A DNA stretch of 64,000 nt from Haloarchaeobius litoreus (GCF_024495425.1 NZ_JANHJR010000003.1:1-64000), one strand, 5' to 3'. Counted from the stretch's first letter, positions 51,782 through 61,111 are shown. The notes: generated by a model from the sequence alone, not told the origin. A program made the numbers and translations.

Positions 51782-53887
51782 TCAGCGAACCTTCGTGCCC
51801 GGCTCGGCGTCGCCGTGGGTCGTCAGCAGGTCGGCCTGCTCGCCCGCCGCGAGCACCATCCCGTTGGACTCGACGCCGAACAGTTCGGCCTTCTCCATGT
51901 TCGCCAGCAGGACGACCTTCGTCCCCGGCAGTTCGTCGAGGTCGTGGAGCTGCTTGATGCCGGCGACGACCTGGCGCGTCTCGAAGCCGATGTCGACCTC
52001 GAGCTTCGCCAGCTTGTCCGCGCCCTCGACGGGCACGGCGCTCTCGATGCGGCCGACGCGGATGTCCAGCGCCTCGAAGTCGTCGAAGCCGATGCGCTCG
52101 TCCAGCAGGGGGTCGAGTTCGTCGCTCACGTCCGAGCCGTCGTCGCCCCCCGACTCCTCGCTTTCGGTCTCGTCGTCTGCGTCGCCGGCTTCGTCGTCGC
52201 CCGACGCGGCCTCGGCGACGCGCTCGGCGAGCTTCTCGTTCAGCTCCTCGACGCGCTCGTCCTCGACCTGCTCGAACAGCTCGGCCGGCTCGTCGAACTC
52301 GGCCGCCGGGGGCTCCAGCGCGGCGTCGAGCGTCACGTCGTGTACGTCGCCCTCCCCGCCGACCTGGGCCCACGCGGCCTCAGCCTTCTCCGGGGCGACG
52401 GGCTCGATGAGGACGGTGACCGCCTTCGCGAGCTGGACGCAGTCGCGGATGACCGGCGCGGCCTCGTCGTCGTCGAGCTTCCAGGGCTCGTTGCGCTGGA
52501 TGTACTCGTTACCGAACTGGGCGAGCTTCACCGCGGCGTCGCCGGCCTTCCTGATCTCGTACTCGTTGACCGCCGCCGTGAAGTCGTCGACGGCCTCCTC
52601 GATGCGCTCTTCGACCTCCGCGGAGAGGTCGGCGTCCGGCGTGCCGCCGAAGTTCCGGTAGGCGAAGAGCAGGCTCCGATAGAGGAAGTTGCCGACCGTC
52701 CCGACGAGTTCGCCGTTGACGCGCTCCTGGAAGCGGTCCCAGGAGAAGTCGAGGTCCTGCTGGAAGCCGCCCATCGTCGTCAGGTAGTACCGCAGCAGGT
52801 CCGGGTGGAACCCCTCGTCGAGGTACTCCTGCGCCCAGATGGCGCGGTTCCGCGAGGTGGAGAGGCCCTTCCCGTTGATGGTGACGAAACCGGTCGCACA
52901 GACCGCACGCGGCTCCGAGAACTCAGCGACCTCCAGCATCGCCGGCCAGAAGATGGTGTGGTGCTGGATGATGTCCCGACCGATGACGTGGACGACCTCG
53001 CCGCCCGCCTCGCCGGAGTCCGTCTCCTTCCAGACCTGCTCCCAGTCGTACTCGTCGGCCCCGACGCGGTCGCTGTACTGCTTCGTCGACGAGATGTACT
53101 CGATGGGCGCGTCCACCCAGACGTACAGCACGAGGTCCTCCTCGCCGGGGTAGTCGATGCCCCAGTCGAGGTCGCGGGTGATACACCAGTCCTCGAGGCC
53201 GGACTCGATCCACTCCCGCGGCTGGTTCCGGGCGTTCGACGTGCCCTCCAGCCGGTCGAGGAAGCCGCTGAGGTACTCCGACAGCTCGGACACCTCGAAG
53301 AACCGGTGCGGCCGCTCGCGGTACTCGGCCGGATTCCCCGTCCGCGTCGAGACGGGGTCCTCTATCTCGCCGGGTTCGAGGTGGCGGCCACAGCCCTCGT
53401 CGCACTCGTCGCCGCGGGCGTGCTCGCCGCAGTACGGGCAGGTGCCCTCGACGTAGCGGTCCGGCAGCGGCTGGTCCTCGATGGGGTCCCAGGCGACCTT
53501 GATCTCCTTCTCGTAGACGTAGCCCTTCTCCTCCAGCGTCTCCACGATGGACTGGGTGAGCTCGGTGTTCGTCTCGTCGTGCGTGTGCCCGTAGTTGTCG
53601 AACTCGACGTTGAACTGCGGGAACGTCTCCTGATACTGCTCGTGGTACTCCATCGCGAACTCTTCCGGCGAGACCCCGGCTTCGTCCGCGTTCACAGCGA
53701 TGGGCGTGCCGTGCATGTCCGACCCGCAGACGAACGCCGTCTGCTGGCCCAGCTTCTCCAGGCTCCGGCTCAGCACGTCGCCGGCTGTGTACGATCTGAG
53801 GTGGCCGACGTGCAGGTCGCCGTTCGCGTACGGCAACCCACACGTCACCACCGCTGGCTGTGCCGTCGGGAAGTCGTCGTGGCTCAT
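51782..53887 (-). CDS. metG: Methionine-tRNA ligase
   Basis: A 701-aa class I synthetase. The N-terminal Rossmann domain has YANGDLHVGHLRSY (HIGH motif at 26-29). A zinc knuckle with CPYCGEHARGDECDEGC follows near 145-160. The signature KGLSTS (KMSKS) is near 343, and the anticodon-binding helical domain follows. The last roughly 110 residues are an EMAP/Trbp111-type OB-fold (FDDFEALDIRVGRIESAVPV) for tRNA binding, joined by an acidic halophile linker. The length is typical of enzymes with the OB extension. Start at MSHDDFPT. Confidence 0.97.
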   Translation of the reverse strand: MSHDDFPTAQPAVVTCGLPYANGDLHVGHLRSYTAGDVLSRSLEKLGQQTAFVCGSDMHGTPIAVNADEAGVSPEEFAMEYHEQYQETFPQFNVEFDNYGHTHDETNTELTQSIVETLEEKGYVYEKEIKVAWDPIEDQPLPDRYVEGTCPYCGEHARGDECDEGCGRHLEPGEIEDPVSTRTGNPAEYRERPHRFFEVSELSEYLSGFLDRLEGTSNARNQPREWIESGLEDWCITRDLDWGIDYPGEEDLVLYVWVDAPIEYISSTKQYSDRVGADEYDWEQVWKETDSGEAGGEVVHVIGRDIIQHHTIFWPAMLEVAEFSEPRAVCATGFVTINGKGLSTSRNRAIWAQEYLDEGFHPDLLRYYLTTMGGFQQDLDFSWDRFQERVNGELVGTVGNFLYRSLLFAYRNFGGTPDADLSAEVEERIEEAVDDFTAAVNEYEIRKAGDAAVKLAQFGNEYIQRNEPWKLDDDEAAPVIRDCVQLAKAVTVLIEPVAPEKAEAAWAQVGGEGDVHDVTLDAALEPPAAEFDEPAELFEQVEDERVEELNEKLAERVAEAASGDDEAGDADDETESEESGGDDGSDVSDELDPLLDERIGFDDFEALDIRVGRIESAVPVEGADKLAKLEVDIGFETRQVVAGIKQLHDLDELPGTKVVLLANMEKAELFGVESNGMVLAAGEQADLLTTHGDAEPGTKVR

Positions 53888-54117
53888 GTTGTCGTGAACT
53901 CTCGTACGGGCCTAAAACCCGCTGATTCCGGTCTGATGGCGATACCCGTCGTCGTCGGGAGTTCGGCGCGGCAGAATGCGGTCGCATGACCGACCCGGGC
54001 CGCCGTCGTCCATCCCCACGCACGGCTCACGCGGGGCGCATACGGCGGTTCGTCGGGACGCGATGGGTCGGCTGCGTCACTGATAGCTGGTTGCCCGTGA
54101 GTCTGTAAAAACGCTTC

Positions 54118-54276
54118 GCTGCTAGTACTCCCGGAACGCCCCGAGTTCCGGTCAGCAGCCAGAGATCGTCGATTTCTGGCCACGTCGCCAGACCACGTCT
54201 GGCAAGCAGTCAGTACGCGGAGCGTTCTGACAACGCAGCGAGCCGCGGGAGCGGAGCCCCCCGGGGCTTTCCGGCT
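54118..54276 (+). ncRNA. Candidate structured RNA (five adjacent hairpins)
   Basis: Hairpins in order: GCTGCT/AGCAGC enclosing CCGGAAC-N7-GTTCCGG (54118-54159); GCCAGA/TCTGGC with a continuing ATCG/CGAT stem (54158-54180); GCCAGAC-CAC-GTCTGGC (54187-54203); GCGTT-N5-AACGC (54222-54236); AGCCG/CGGCT enclosing AGCCCC/GGGGCT (54241-54276). A TATA-like GTAAAAA (54105-54111) precedes them. There is no match to SRP or RNase P RNA motifs that I know. It may equally be a repeat-rich DNA element. Confidence 0.3.
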
Positions 54277-54278
54277 GT
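54240..54278 (-). repeat. Dispersed intergenic repeat, copy C
   Basis: Core ACAGCCGGAAAGCCCCGG on the minus strand (54261-54278) followed after 8 nt by GCTCCCGCGGCTC (54240-54252); the same arrangement as copy B. Confidence 0.6.
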
Positions 54279-54419
54279 CAGAGCCGAGGTGTGTTCCCAC
54301 GAACAGGGGAGCAACCCTGCCACTGGTCCCGTTACGGCCAGCTTCGTTCGGGTCACGGTTCGAGTCGAACCGCGAGCCGACGGCATCCTTTTTCCACGGG
54401 ACCCCCGAACCACACAGCA

Positions 54420-54827
54420 ATGGACCGTCGTCGATTCCTGCGACGAGCCGCCGGCGTCGGGAGCTGCGTGGCGCTCGCGGGCTGTGCGGAGTTCGGTGAC
54501 CCGCCCCAGTCCGGCGGTGGACCGGAGGACCTGCTGGTGACGGGGGTGAGCGCGAACCCGCACGGCGAGAACGTGGGCCTCGGGCTGGACCTCTACGTGG
54601 ACCGGGCGGTGCCGACGAATCTGGATGCCGAGGGCGAGGTGACGGTCGGCGACCGGACGGCGACGGCGGCGCGCTCGGTCCGGCTGTCCGGCGAGCGCAA
54701 GTACGTCTCCGTACAGTTACTGTTCAGCGACGTGTCGACGGCTGACCAGCTTCCGGAGACGGTGTGGGCCCGGGCCCGGGTCGGGTACGGCGGTGAGATG
54801 ACGGACTGGCACGAACTCAGCATCTGA
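54420..54827 (+). CDS. Small Tat-exported lipoprotein
   Basis: A 135-aa protein. MDRRRFLRRAAGVGSCVALA is a twin-arginine signal with lipobox LAGC, so the mature protein would be lipid-anchored outside the membrane. About 110 residues of mature beta-rich domain (LLVTGVSANPHGENVGLGLD; RKYVSVQLLFSDVSTAD; WARARVGYGGEMTDWHEL) follow. No family recognised. Its promoter region is the hairpin-rich gap downstream of the divergent metG gene. Start placed so that the Tat motif is N-terminal. Confidence 0.75.
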   Translation: MDRRRFLRRAAGVGSCVALAGCAEFGDPPQSGGGPEDLLVTGVSANPHGENVGLGLDLYVDRAVPTNLDAEGEVTVGDRTATAARSVRLSGERKYVSVQLLFSDVSTADQLPETVWARARVGYGGEMTDWHELSI

Positions 54828-54878
54828 CCTGTTCGCACGCCAACAACTGTCAGAACGAGAGGAGATGTCTGACGCAGG

Positions 54879-54885
54879 TTTATGG
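54879..54885 (+). promoter_or_regulatory. TATA box (TTTATGG) of the pre-SMC gene
   Basis: Ends 24 nt before the ATG at 54910, which supports that start for a leaderless transcript rather than the in-frame ATG at 54865, which lies before the box. Confidence 0.55.
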
Positions 54886-54909
54886 TTCCCCGTGCACGGG
54901 ATACGTAAC

Positions 54910-55245
54910 ATGCCGAAGAACCGGGTGGAAGACCTCGAGTCCACCGTGGACGAGCTCGAAGCGACCGTTCGCGGACTGACGGAGGAACTGGTCGAAACGA
55001 AAGAACGCGTTCGCATCCTCGAATCCGAACTCGAAGAGGAGCGAGCAGCCGACTCGGGCGTCGAGTCGGTCGACGAGATGCTCACGCCGGAACCGGGCGA
55101 GAGCGTCGACCGTTCCGAGGCCGAACAGGAGGAAGTGGAGCAGGCGGCCGCACAGGCCCGGAACGAAGCCGCTAAGGACCACGAGGGGGAAGGCGGGGAC
55201 GACAGCGAGGAGTCCGAGCTCGGCGACGACATCATCGTCGCGTAA
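54910..55245 (+). CDS. Coiled-coil protein upstream of SMC (possibly DUF7518)
   Basis: A 111-aa protein. Residues 4-45 form a clear heptad coiled coil (VEDLESTVDELEATVRGLTE), and the rest is acidic and low complexity. It lies 33 nt before smc on the same strand, so it is probably cotranscribed and may be a small SMC-associated factor; that link is inference from position. The start at MPKNRVED is fixed by the TATA box 25-31 nt upstream. Confidence 0.8.
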   Translation: MPKNRVEDLESTVDELEATVRGLTEELVETKERVRILESELEEERAADSGVESVDEMLTPEPGESVDRSEAEQEEVEQAAAQARNEAAKDHEGEGGDDSEESELGDDIIVA

Positions 55246-55278
55246 TCCCCCCATCGCGGCCCCCGACGCCTGACCACC

Positions 55279-58200
55279 ATGCACATCAAAGAACTCGTTC
55301 TGGACAACTTCAAGAGCTTCGGCCGCAAGACGCGAATCCCGTTCTACGAGGACTTCACCGTGGTCACGGGGCCGAACGGCTCGGGCAAGTCCAACATCAT
55401 CGACGCGGTGCTGTTCGCGCTGGGGCTGGCCCGCACGCGGGGTATCCGTGCCGAGAAGCTCACCGACCTGATCTACAACCCCGGCCACGACGACGGCGAC
55501 CGCTCCGGCGGCCCGCGCGAGGCCATCGTCGAGGTCGTCCTCGACAACACGGACCGCACGCTCACCCGTTCGCAGGTCGTCAACGCCGCCGGCAGCGACA
55601 ACGTCGGCGACGTGGACGAGATACGGGTGAAGCGACGGGTGAAGGAGACCGAGGACAACTACTACTCGTACTACTACCTGAACGACCGCTCGGTCAACCT
55701 CTCGGACATCCAGGACCTGCTCGCACAGGCCGGGGTCGCGCCGGAGGGCTACAACGTCGTCATGCAGGGCGACGTGACCGAGATCATCAACATGACCCCG
55801 CACTCCCGACGGGAGATCATCGACGAGATCGCCGGGGTCGCGGAGTTCGACGCGAAGAAGGAGGACGCACTCGCGGAGCTGGAGACGGTGCAGGAGCGCA
55901 TCAACGAGGCCGAGCTCCGCATCGAGGAGAAGCAGGCCCGCCTCGAACAGCTCGAGGACGAGCGCCAGACGGCGATGCGCTACCGACGCCTCCGCCGCGA
56001 GAAGGAGCAGTACGAGGGCTACCTGAAGGCCGCGGAACTGGAGGACAAACGCGAGGAGCGCGAGGCCGTCGAGGAGAAGATAGAGCGAAAGCAGGACGAG
56101 CTCGAGGAGCTCCAGCGCGACCTCGACCAGAAGCAGGGCACCGTCGTCCGCCTGCAGGAGGACCTCGAGGACCTCAACGCCGAGATCGAGCGCAAGGGCG
56201 AGGACGAACAGCTCGCCATCAAGCGCGAGATAGAGGGCATCAAAGGCGACATCTCCCGCCTGGAGGACAAGATCGAGGCGAGCGAGGAGAGCATCGAGGC
56301 TGCGGAGACGAAGCGGCGCGAGTCGTTCGTGAAGATCGACCGCAAGCAAGAGGAGGTCGACGACGTCGAGGCGGACATCCGCGAGACGAAGGTCGCGAAG
56401 TCCTCGCTGAAGGCCGACGTGGCGACGAAGCAGGGCGAGCTGGAGGAGGTCCAGGCCGAGATCGACGCCATCGACACGGAGTACGACGAGCTGAAGACCG
56501 ACCTCCAGGAGAAGAAGGCGGAGCTCGAGGCCGAGCGCGACGCGGTCAACGAGCTCCAGCGCGAGAAGGACCGCCTCGTCGACGAGCGTCGCCGCCGCTC
56601 GAACGAGGCCAGCGAGATAGACGAGGACATCGAGGACCAGCGCGCGGGGATTCCGGACCTCGAAGCGGAGCAGTCCGACCTCGAGGACGAACTGGCGAAG
56701 GCCGAGCAGAACGTCGACTCCATCGCCTCGGTCGTCGATGACCTCAAGGCCGAGAAGGAGTCGTACCAGGACGACCTCGCGACCGTCGAGGACGACCTCC
56801 AGGCCGAACAGCAGAAGTACGCCGAACTGGAGGCGAAAGCCGGCGAGACCGGCGACTCCTCGTTCGGCCGCTCGGTGACGACGGTGCTCAACTCGGGCAT
56901 CGACGGGGTGCGTGGCGCGGTCGCCCAGCTGGGCAGCGTCGCCCCCGACTACGCGACGGCGTGTGAGACCGCCGCCGGCGGGCGGATGGCCAACGTGGTC
57001 GTCCGCGACGACGTGGTCGGCCAGCAGTGCATCGAGCACCTCAAGTCGCGCAACGCGGGCCGGGCGACGATGCTCCCGATGAACAAGATGCGGGACCGCT
57101 CGCTCCCGAGCGCGCCCGACGTGCCCGGCGTCGTCGACTTCGCGTACAACCTCATCGACTTCGACGACGAGTACGCGGGCATCTTCAGCCACGTCGTCGG
57201 CGATACGCTCGTCGTCGAGGACCTCGACACCGCACGGGACATGCAGGGCGACTTCCGGCTGGTGACGCTCGACGGCGACCTCGTCGAGAAGTCGGGCGCG
57301 ATGACCGGCGGCTCGTCGTCGGGCTCGCGCTACTCCTTCGACTCCTCCGGCGAGGGGCAGCTGAAGCGCGTCGCCGAGCGCATCTCCGAGCTGGAGGCGG
57401 AGCGCCAGTCGCTCCGCGAGGACATCCAGGCGGTCGAGTCGCGCCTCGACGACGCCCGCGACCGCAAGTCCGACGCGGTCGACGAGGTGCGCGGCATCGA
57501 GAGCGACATCGAGAGCACGGAACGCAAGATCGCCGAGCGCGAGCAGCGCATCGCCGACCTCCAGGACCGCCGCGAGGAGATAGAGGGCGAGCGCGAGTCC
57601 GTCGACGAGGAGATGCAGGAGATAGAGGCCGACATCGAGGAGAAGCAGGCCGAGATCGCCGAGCTCGAATCGGCGGTCGAGGACATCGAGTCCGAGCTCG
57701 CGGACTCGCGCATCCCCGAGCTCACCCGGAAGAAGGAGGCCATCCAGGAGGAGATCGACGACATCGAGGACCGGACGGACGACCTCGACGCCGAGCTCAA
57801 CGAGCTCCAGCTGCAGAAGCAGTACGCCGAGGAGGCCATCGAGGACCTCCACGACGACATCGAGGCGGCCCAGAACGAGAAGGCGAAACACGAAGAGCGC
57901 ATCGAGGAGCTTGAGGCCGACGTCACCGAGAAGGAGGAGACACTCGAATCGAAGCGCCGCGAGGTGCTCGAACTGGAGAACGAGCTCTCCGAGCTGAAGG
58001 ACGAGCGCGAGGGGCTCCGCGAGGAGCTCCAGTCGGCCCAGCACGAGCGCGACTCGGTCCAGAAGCAGGTCGACGCGGTACAGTCGAAGCTCGACTCCTC
58101 CACGGAGAAGCGCGACCAGCTCGACTGGGAGATCGAGTCGCTGGCCGAGGAGGTCGGCGAGTACGACCCCGAGGACGTGCCCGATCACGACGTCGTCGTC

Positions 58201-58866
58201 GAGATGGTCGACTGCCTCCAGGCCGACATGGAGGCGATGGAGCCGGTGAACATGCTCGCCATCGACGAGTACGACGACGTGCGCGCGGACCTCGACGAGC
58301 TGGAGGCGGGCCGGGACACGCTCGTCGAGGAGGGTGACGCCATCCGCGAGCGCATCGACTCCTACGAGGCCCAGAAGAAGGAGACGTTCATGGACGCCTT
58401 CGAGGACATCGACGAGCAGTTCCAGGACATCTTCACGCGGCTCTCGAACGGGAGCGGGCGGCTCCACCTGGAGGACGAGGAGGACCCGTTCGACGGCGGC
58501 CTGACGATGAAGGCCCAGCCCGCGGACAAGCCCATCCAGCGCCTCGACGCGATGTCCGGCGGCGAGAAGTCCCTGACCGCGCTCGCGTTCATCTTCGCCA
58601 TCCAGCGGCACAACCCGGCCCCGTTCTACGCGCTGGACGAGATCGACGCGTTCCTCGACGCGGTCAACGCCGAGCGCGTCGGCCAGATGGTCGACGAGCT
58701 CGCCGGCCAGGCCCAGTTCGTCGTCGTCAGCCACCGGACCGCGATGCTCGACCGGTCCGAGCGCGCCATCGGCGTGACGATGCAGGAGGACAACGTCTCT
58801 GCGGTCACCGGTATCGACCTGTCCGACGGCGATGCCGGCGACGTGGAGGTGTCCGCCGATGACTGA
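55279..58866 (+). CDS. smc: Chromosome segregation ATPase SMC
   Basis: A 1195-aa condensin subunit. The head has Walker A GPNGSGKSNIIDAVLFALGL (31-38 for the P-loop), Q-loop QGDVTEIINM near 174, and at the C-terminus the ABC signature MSGGEKSLTALAF (about 1094) and Walker B FYALDEIDAFLD. Two long coiled-coil arms (about 185-510 and 680-1020) flank a hinge (about 520-670, GVRGAVAQLGSVAPDYATAC). SMC entraps DNA and organises chromosomes. The gene overlaps scpA by 8 nt; the small coiled-coil protein lies upstream. Confidence 0.97.
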   Translation: MHIKELVLDNFKSFGRKTRIPFYEDFTVVTGPNGSGKSNIIDAVLFALGLARTRGIRAEKLTDLIYNPGHDDGDRSGGPREAIVEVVLDNTDRTLTRSQVVNAAGSDNVGDVDEIRVKRRVKETEDNYYSYYYLNDRSVNLSDIQDLLAQAGVAPEGYNVVMQGDVTEIINMTPHSRREIIDEIAGVAEFDAKKEDALAELETVQERINEAELRIEEKQARLEQLEDERQTAMRYRRLRREKEQYEGYLKAAELEDKREEREAVEEKIERKQDELEELQRDLDQKQGTVVRLQEDLEDLNAEIERKGEDEQLAIKREIEGIKGDISRLEDKIEASEESIEAAETKRRESFVKIDRKQEEVDDVEADIRETKVAKSSLKADVATKQGELEEVQAEIDAIDTEYDELKTDLQEKKAELEAERDAVNELQREKDRLVDERRRRSNEASEIDEDIEDQRAGIPDLEAEQSDLEDELAKAEQNVDSIASVVDDLKAEKESYQDDLATVEDDLQAEQQKYAELEAKAGETGDSSFGRSVTTVLNSGIDGVRGAVAQLGSVAPDYATACETAAGGRMANVVVRDDVVGQQCIEHLKSRNAGRATMLPMNKMRDRSLPSAPDVPGVVDFAYNLIDFDDEYAGIFSHVVGDTLVVEDLDTARDMQGDFRLVTLDGDLVEKSGAMTGGSSSGSRYSFDSSGEGQLKRVAERISELEAERQSLREDIQAVESRLDDARDRKSDAVDEVRGIESDIESTERKIAEREQRIADLQDRREEIEGERESVDEEMQEIEADIEEKQAEIAELESAVEDIESELADSRIPELTRKKEAIQEEIDDIEDRTDDLDAELNELQLQKQYAEEAIEDLHDDIEAAQNEKAKHEERIEELEADVTEKEETLESKRREVLELENELSELKDEREGLREELQSAQHERDSVQKQVDAVQSKLDSSTEKRDQLDWEIESLAEEVGEYDPEDVPDHDVVVEMVDCLQADMEAMEPVNMLAIDEYDDVRADLDELEAGRDTLVEEGDAIRERIDSYEAQKKETFMDAFEDIDEQFQDIFTRLSNGSGRLHLEDEEDPFDGGLTMKAQPADKPIQRLDAMSGGEKSLTALAFIFAIQRHNPAPFYALDEIDAFLDAVNAERVGQMVDELAGQAQFVVVSHRTAMLDRSERAIGVTMQEDNVSAVTGIDLSDGDAGDVEVSADD

Positions 58867-60028
58867 TGGGAGCTCTTCGGCGGAGTCGAGCGGAGACCCG
58901 GACGCCTCGGGCGAGCAGCGTGGTGAGTCCGTGAAACAGAACGGCGATTCCCCGAAACAGGAGTCCCCGGAGCGGAACGGCGACACCCCCGAGGACATGC
59001 TCACCATCGCGGGACACGAGGACCGGACACCGCCGGACGAGGAGCCCGATTTCCTCGATGACGGGGACGGCGGCGACGACCCGGCCGACCCCGACGAGTT
59101 CTACGGCGACGGCGACGTCGAGGACGTGCTGCCGGGCGAGGACGACGAGGAGCCGAGCGACGACGACGCAGCCGCTGACGACGAGCTCGACGCGGTCCTG
59201 CCGGACGACGACGCCATCGGTGACTCGGACGACGACGAGGTCGAGCCGGTCGAGCTGCTCGTCCAGCTCGCGAAGCGGGGCGAGATCGACCCGTGGGACA
59301 TCGACGTCATGCGGGTGACCGACCGGTTCCTCGACGCGCTGGAGTCGGTGGACCTGCGCACGTCGGGACGCGCGCTGTTCTACGCGAGCGTCCTCCTGCG
59401 GATGAAGGGCGACGAGCTCATCCACGGCAGCGACAAGCAGGACGAGGAGGAGCCCGCGCCGTGGGAGCAGCCGTTCGGGGACGAGCCGCAGTCGCCGCCG
59501 GCGGACCCCGACTTCGATCCGGTTGCGGGGCTGGAGGCCGAGATGGAACGCCGGCTCGAACGGAAGCACGCCCGCGGGACGCCGGAGACGCTGGACGAGC
59601 TGGTCCGGGACCTGCGCGAGGCCGAGCGCGGGACCTGGTGGAAGGAGGGCCGTGAGTACGACACGAGCGACTCGCCACAGGGGTTCCGCCGCGGGACGCA
59701 GACGCTCGACTACCACACGGGCGACGACCGCCGCGTCGACGACGAGCCGACCGAAGACGACGTGACGGGGACGACCCACGAGGAGGAGATCGAGGAGGTC
59801 ATCGACGACGTGCGGGTGGCGCTCCGCGAGCACTACGACGCCGGGCGCGCCGAGGTGCTGTTCGCGGAGGTACAGGACAGCGGTGGCTCACGCGTCCTGA
59901 CGTTTCTCGCGCTGCTCTTCCTCGCACACCGCGGACAGGTCACGCTCCAGCAGGACGAGCTGTTCGGTGACCTCTGGGTGCAGGACCCGGCCGCGACCGC
60001 CGTCTCGGACGAGGCGGTCGCCGACTGA
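58859..60028 (+). CDS. scpA: Segregation and condensation protein ScpA (kleisin)
   Basis: A 389-aa kleisin that bridges the SMC heads. The conserved N-terminal part is VEPVELLVQLAKRGEIDPWD with DIDVMRVTDRFLDALE (about 130-165). The C-terminal winged helix is near 335-380 (RVLTFLALLFLAHRGQVTLQ). The first 125 residues are an acidic low-complexity extension, longer than usual and typical of halophiles. Its ATG lies within the last codons of smc (8-nt overlap). scpB does not follow; the next gene is an HTH_10 regulator. Confidence 0.92.
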   Translation: MTDGSSSAESSGDPDASGEQRGESVKQNGDSPKQESPERNGDTPEDMLTIAGHEDRTPPDEEPDFLDDGDGGDDPADPDEFYGDGDVEDVLPGEDDEEPSDDDAAADDELDAVLPDDDAIGDSDDDEVEPVELLVQLAKRGEIDPWDIDVMRVTDRFLDALESVDLRTSGRALFYASVLLRMKGDELIHGSDKQDEEEPAPWEQPFGDEPQSPPADPDFDPVAGLEAEMERRLERKHARGTPETLDELVRDLREAERGTWWKEGREYDTSDSPQGFRRGTQTLDYHTGDDRRVDDEPTEDDVTGTTHEEEIEEVIDDVRVALREHYDAGRAEVLFAEVQDSGGSRVLTFLALLFLAHRGQVTLQQDELFGDLWVQDPAATAVSDEAVAD

Positions 60029-60123
60029 ACGCGGACAGCTCCGCACGCGCCCCGTTTTTGAGGGGTCGATATCGCTGTCTTCGACCCGAAGATAGATATG
60101 TTCAAATATCCTGTACGTTTTGT

Positions 60124-60789
60124 ATGGGGGTAATTGCGGAGTTCTCGGTCGACACGGACGCGTTCGGTCCGTCGTCGGTCGGCGGGGGAGAGGTCCAGCT
60201 ACAGTTCGAACCGATCGTGCCCACGTCGGGGGACGTGGCGCCGTACGTCTGGGTGACCGGAGACACCGACGGGTTCGAGCGGGCGATCGACGGGTCGGCG
60301 GCGGACGTCGGCTACGACGTGCTCGACAGACACGATGCGCGCGTTCTCTACCGGCTCCGGTGGGGGACGGAGCCCACCGGATTGCTGTCCATCTTCGTGG
60401 ACACGAACGCGGCGGTGCTCGAGGCACGGGCGACCGACCGGTGGTTCTTCCGCGTCAGGTTCCCGGACGACACGAGCGTCACGCGCTTTCACGAACGGAC
60501 CAGAGAGCACGGCTACGAACTCGACCTGCACCGGCTGGGTCGGTCAGCCGACGGCACGGACGAAGCGGACGGCGCCTACGGGCTGACACCGGAGCAGCGT
60601 GAGGCGCTGCTGTTCGCCGTCGAGACCGGCTACTTCGCCATCCCGCGGCAGTCGACGCTCGACGACATCGCCGCCGAGTTCGACATCTCGAACCAGGCCG
60701 CATCCGAACGGCTGCGACGAGCGACCGAGACCGTGCTCCAGAACGCACTCGACCAGGAACTCGACGAGCCGGTGCCTCGACGCGGCTGA
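60124..60789 (+). CDS. HTH_10-family transcriptional regulator
   Basis: A 221-aa regulator. An N-terminal ligand-like domain (about 1-150, beginning MGVIAEFSVDTDAFGP) is followed by a C-terminal HTH_10 of the bacterio-opsin activator type (about 158-215: LTPEQREALLFAVETGYFAI, DIAAEFDISNQAASERLRRA). Many haloarchaeal paralogues exist, few with known targets. AT-rich strings at 60094-60109 (AGATATG, CAAATATC) lie at the TATA position 15-30 nt before the ATG. Not coupled to scpA (95-nt gap). Confidence 0.87.
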   Translation: MGVIAEFSVDTDAFGPSSVGGGEVQLQFEPIVPTSGDVAPYVWVTGDTDGFERAIDGSAADVGYDVLDRHDARVLYRLRWGTEPTGLLSIFVDTNAAVLEARATDRWFFRVRFPDDTSVTRFHERTREHGYELDLHRLGRSADGTDEADGAYGLTPEQREALLFAVETGYFAIPRQSTLDDIAAEFDISNQAASERLRRATETVLQNALDQELDEPVPRRG

Positions 60790-61111
60790 GCGCCGTCCCG
60801 GTCACAGATATAAACCAGTTGAGATAGCAAGCATCGGTATCAAGGGGCCATAAGAAATATGTACACGCGACCGTCGTCCCGGTCACAGAGAGGGGGAAAG
60901 GGGGCGGCGGTCTGGCACGCGAGGTCGCCGATGTCAGGCGATCTGCGACGCCAGAACGCTCGCTGGGCTGGCTGGCCCACACCGCATCCACCGTCAGTCG
61001 AAGCCCATCACATCCGTCAGACGTCACCGCGATCTGCGTTCGCCAGCCCACCGCGGGCGTTTTCGACCCGATGACAGGGATTCTTGGTCTCCGACGACGA
61101 CGTACCGGTAG
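60790..61111. other. 322-base intergenic region with a 15-bp direct repeat
   Basis: No gene is convincing. CGTCCCGGTCACAGA occurs at 60794-60808 and again at 60875-60889, 81 bp apart. The first copy runs into an AT-rich stretch (ATATAAACC) that could be promoter-like; the remainder shows nothing I can assign. Confidence 0.5.

Larger units (their letters stand above)
53888..54419. other. 532-base intergenic region with a hairpin cluster
   Basis: No protein-coding gene is convincing. The region contains TATA-like GTAAAAA at 54105, five successive hairpins at 54118-54276, dispersed-repeat copy C (54240-54278) and a 17-base palindrome (54356-54372). Confidence 0.6.

Noticed and set aside
54356-54372. 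GGTTCGAGTC, resembling a tRNA T-loop
   Set aside because: It is the middle of a simple 17-base palindrome (CGGTTCGA-G-TCGAACCG); no acceptor, D or anticodon stem is present.
53884-54420. A 178-codon minus-strand frame in the metG upstream gap
   Set aside because: The product is Arg/Ser/Gly-rich with no recognisable segment and the frame spans the hairpin cluster; no promoter fits it.
54880-59007. A 1375-codon open frame on the strand opposite smc
   Set aside because: It is the antisense shadow of SMC and ScpA. GC-rich, codon-biased DNA leaves long antisense frames open; its leucine/valine/glutamate-rich product has no domain, while the plus-strand product has all SMC motifs. Similar shadows opposite ppc and the first regulator were dropped for the same reason.
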